Source: Flavobacteriales bacterium
GTDB taxonomy: Bacteria; Bacteroidota; Bacteroidia; Flavobacteriales; BACL11
Direction: 5' to 3'
Assembly: GCA_002697505.1 (NCBI GenBank)
Contig: NZWA01000052.1
Coordinates: forward strand, 9,021-14,184
Length of the DNA stretch: 5,164 nt
In this document: positions 4,627 to 5,164 of the stretch, piece by piece
Layout: the number at the start of each line of letters is the position of its first letter
How positions within the stretch are numbered: position 1 is the stretch's first letter
Translations under genes and position numbers: made by a program
Notes under the pieces: generated by a model
Databases searched by the model: none
The model's input: only the letters and a program-made list of their open reading frames with translations
What the model was told of the DNA's origin: nothing

Positions 4627-4699
4627 GGGAGTGTAGTCCAAAGGCAGAGACAAAGGACTTAAAATCCTTCCAGTGCGGGTTCGACTCCCGCCACTCCTA
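4627..4699 (+). tRNA. tRNA-Leu (anticodon UAA), short variable loop
   Basis: The 73-base gene folds fully: acceptor GGGAGTG (4627-4633) with CACTCCT (4692-4698; the first pair is G-U), D stem GTC (4636-4638) with GAC (4649-4651), anticodon stem AAGGA (4653-4657) with TCCTT (4665-4669), T stem GCGGG (4675-4679) with CCCGC (4687-4691) and T loop TTCGACT. The 7-base anticodon loop CTTAAAA sets T33 at 4659 and the anticodon TAA at 4660-4662, which reads the Leu codon UUA. The D loop (GGCAGA) and discriminator A (4699) are leucine-like, but the variable region is only 5 bases (4670-4674) instead of the long arm of bacterial tRNA-Leu. CCA is not encoded. It starts 9 bases after the HTH gene and must be processed from the P2 transcript. 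UUA is a frequent codon in this AT-rich DNA, so it may top up host supply. Confidence 0.9.
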
Positions 4700-4717
4700 T
4701 TAAGAAAGTTATACATT

Positions 4718-5137
4718 ATGAATAAAGATTATAAACATTGGAATATTAAATCGTTGTTTAACGGAGTAGAAAAATATAGAATAGGACATAGAACTAAAAA
4801 GATTAATGCAGGAACAATACTGGTTGATGACAAGTATTACTTCTATGCTCAAAAAAAATTTGTTAGGATAAAAGGTTCTAATGAGAAAATCAAAGTTATA
4901 AGTTTTAAGCATTTTTACAATCAGTTTTTAAAAGAAAATAAAGTTAATTTAGGATATACTCCATTGGAAATGTTACAACAGTTTGGCATTGAAAAAGATA
5001 CTCAATGGATAGACGAAGATACAGTGCTAATTAAAGATAAGTATTATTATAACTTTAAAACTAAGAAAGCTACCGTAAGAGGAAAGTCATACAGCATGAG
5101 AGGATTTGAACATTTTCATGTTGTGTTTTTATTATGA
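4718..5137 (+). CDS. Unrecognised 139-residue protein with internal duplication
   Basis: The ATG at 4718 is chosen because the upstream GTG at 4673 lies inside the tRNA; AAGAAAG (4702-4708) is a moderate ribosome site 9 bases away. No family is recognised. The protein is rich in Lys, Tyr and Phe, without signal peptide or membrane helix. It contains two related modules: residues 33-71 begin TILVDDKYY and end FKHFYNQFL; residues 102-138 begin TVLIKDKYY and end FEHFHVVFL. The shared pattern T-(I/V)-L-(V/I)-x-DKYY ... F-x-HF-x-x-x-FL, repeating at about 68 residues, suggests a small beta-rich unit used twice, joined by TPLEMLQQFGIEKD (81-94). The basic character could fit nucleic-acid binding, but that is speculation. 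It is probably the third gene of the P2 unit, 18 bases after the tRNA. Only 27 bases follow its stop, with no gene start that I can support. Confidence 0.78.
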   Translation: MNKDYKHWNIKSLFNGVEKYRIGHRTKKINAGTILVDDKYYFYAQKKFVRIKGSNEKIKVISFKHFYNQFLKENKVNLGYTPLEMLQQFGIEKDTQWIDEDTVLIKDKYYYNFKTKKATVRGKSYSMRGFEHFHVVFLL

Positions 5138-5164
5138 AATGTGTTTTACCTTAACTAGAAAGAT

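Noticed and set aside
4658..4664. Ochre suppressor tRNA (anticodon UUA)
   Set aside because: The symmetrical 5-bp stem fixes a 7-base loop with T33 at 4659, giving anticodon UAA for Leu, not UUA.
4495..4716. Minus-strand frame of 73 codons
   Set aside because: It lies antisense to the HTH gene and the tRNA and has no recognisable protein pattern.
4673..4717. GTG start at 4673 for the last gene
   Set aside because: This codon lies in the tRNA variable region and T stem; ATG 4718 follows the tRNA with its own ribosome site.
4709..4912. Minus-strand frame of 67 codons
   Set aside because: It is a shadow of the 139-residue gene without a credible ribosome site or family match.

Overview
The window looks like part of the genome of a tailed bacteriophage, probably a marine one, infecting a Gram-negative bacterium; the host cannot be named from this stretch. 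The reasons are tightly packed genes all on the + strand, strongly AT-rich sequence, several very small genes, a free-standing phage-type ATP-dependent DNA ligase, phage-style sulfotransferases and a glycosyltransferase, a small helix-turn-helix protein, and a tRNA gene embedded between protein genes. No structural (capsid, tail) gene is visible, so the phage assignment is an inference.

Region 1 (1-2739) is one run of touching genes: the C-terminal part of a DNA ligase (cut by the window edge), a family-2 glycosyltransferase with an N-terminal marine-type helical module, and two different sulfotransferases. The last three would form a small glycan-decoration cassette: one enzyme adds a sugar and two may add sulfate to a sugar or another acceptor. 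Stop and start codons overlap or lie within 9 bases, so translation is probably coupled.

Region 2 (2740-4137) starts at a near-consensus sigma70-type promoter (TTGACA, 17 bases, TAGAAT). It carries a protein resembling the HhH-GPD DNA glycosylase superfamily, then four tiny genes (34, 58, 39 and 61 codons), three of them with hydrophobic segments; the last is a minimal PspC-domain protein. A degraded copy of the same promoter and leader lies before the 58-codon gene.

Region 3 (4138-4332) is non-coding. It holds two related 29-bp inverted-repeat units exactly 50 bp apart (the first also looks like a terminator) and a second strong promoter with the same unusual spacer sequence as the first. 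Region 4 (4333-5137) is the unit read from that promoter: a small HTH protein, a tRNA-Leu(UAA) with a short variable loop, and an unrecognised protein built from two copies of one module. The last 27 bases (5138-5164) show nothing I can support.

The most interesting signals are the three-copy promoter/leader family, the 50-bp-spaced hairpin pair, the atypical tRNA-Leu, and the run of membrane mini-genes ending in a phage-borne PspC domain.
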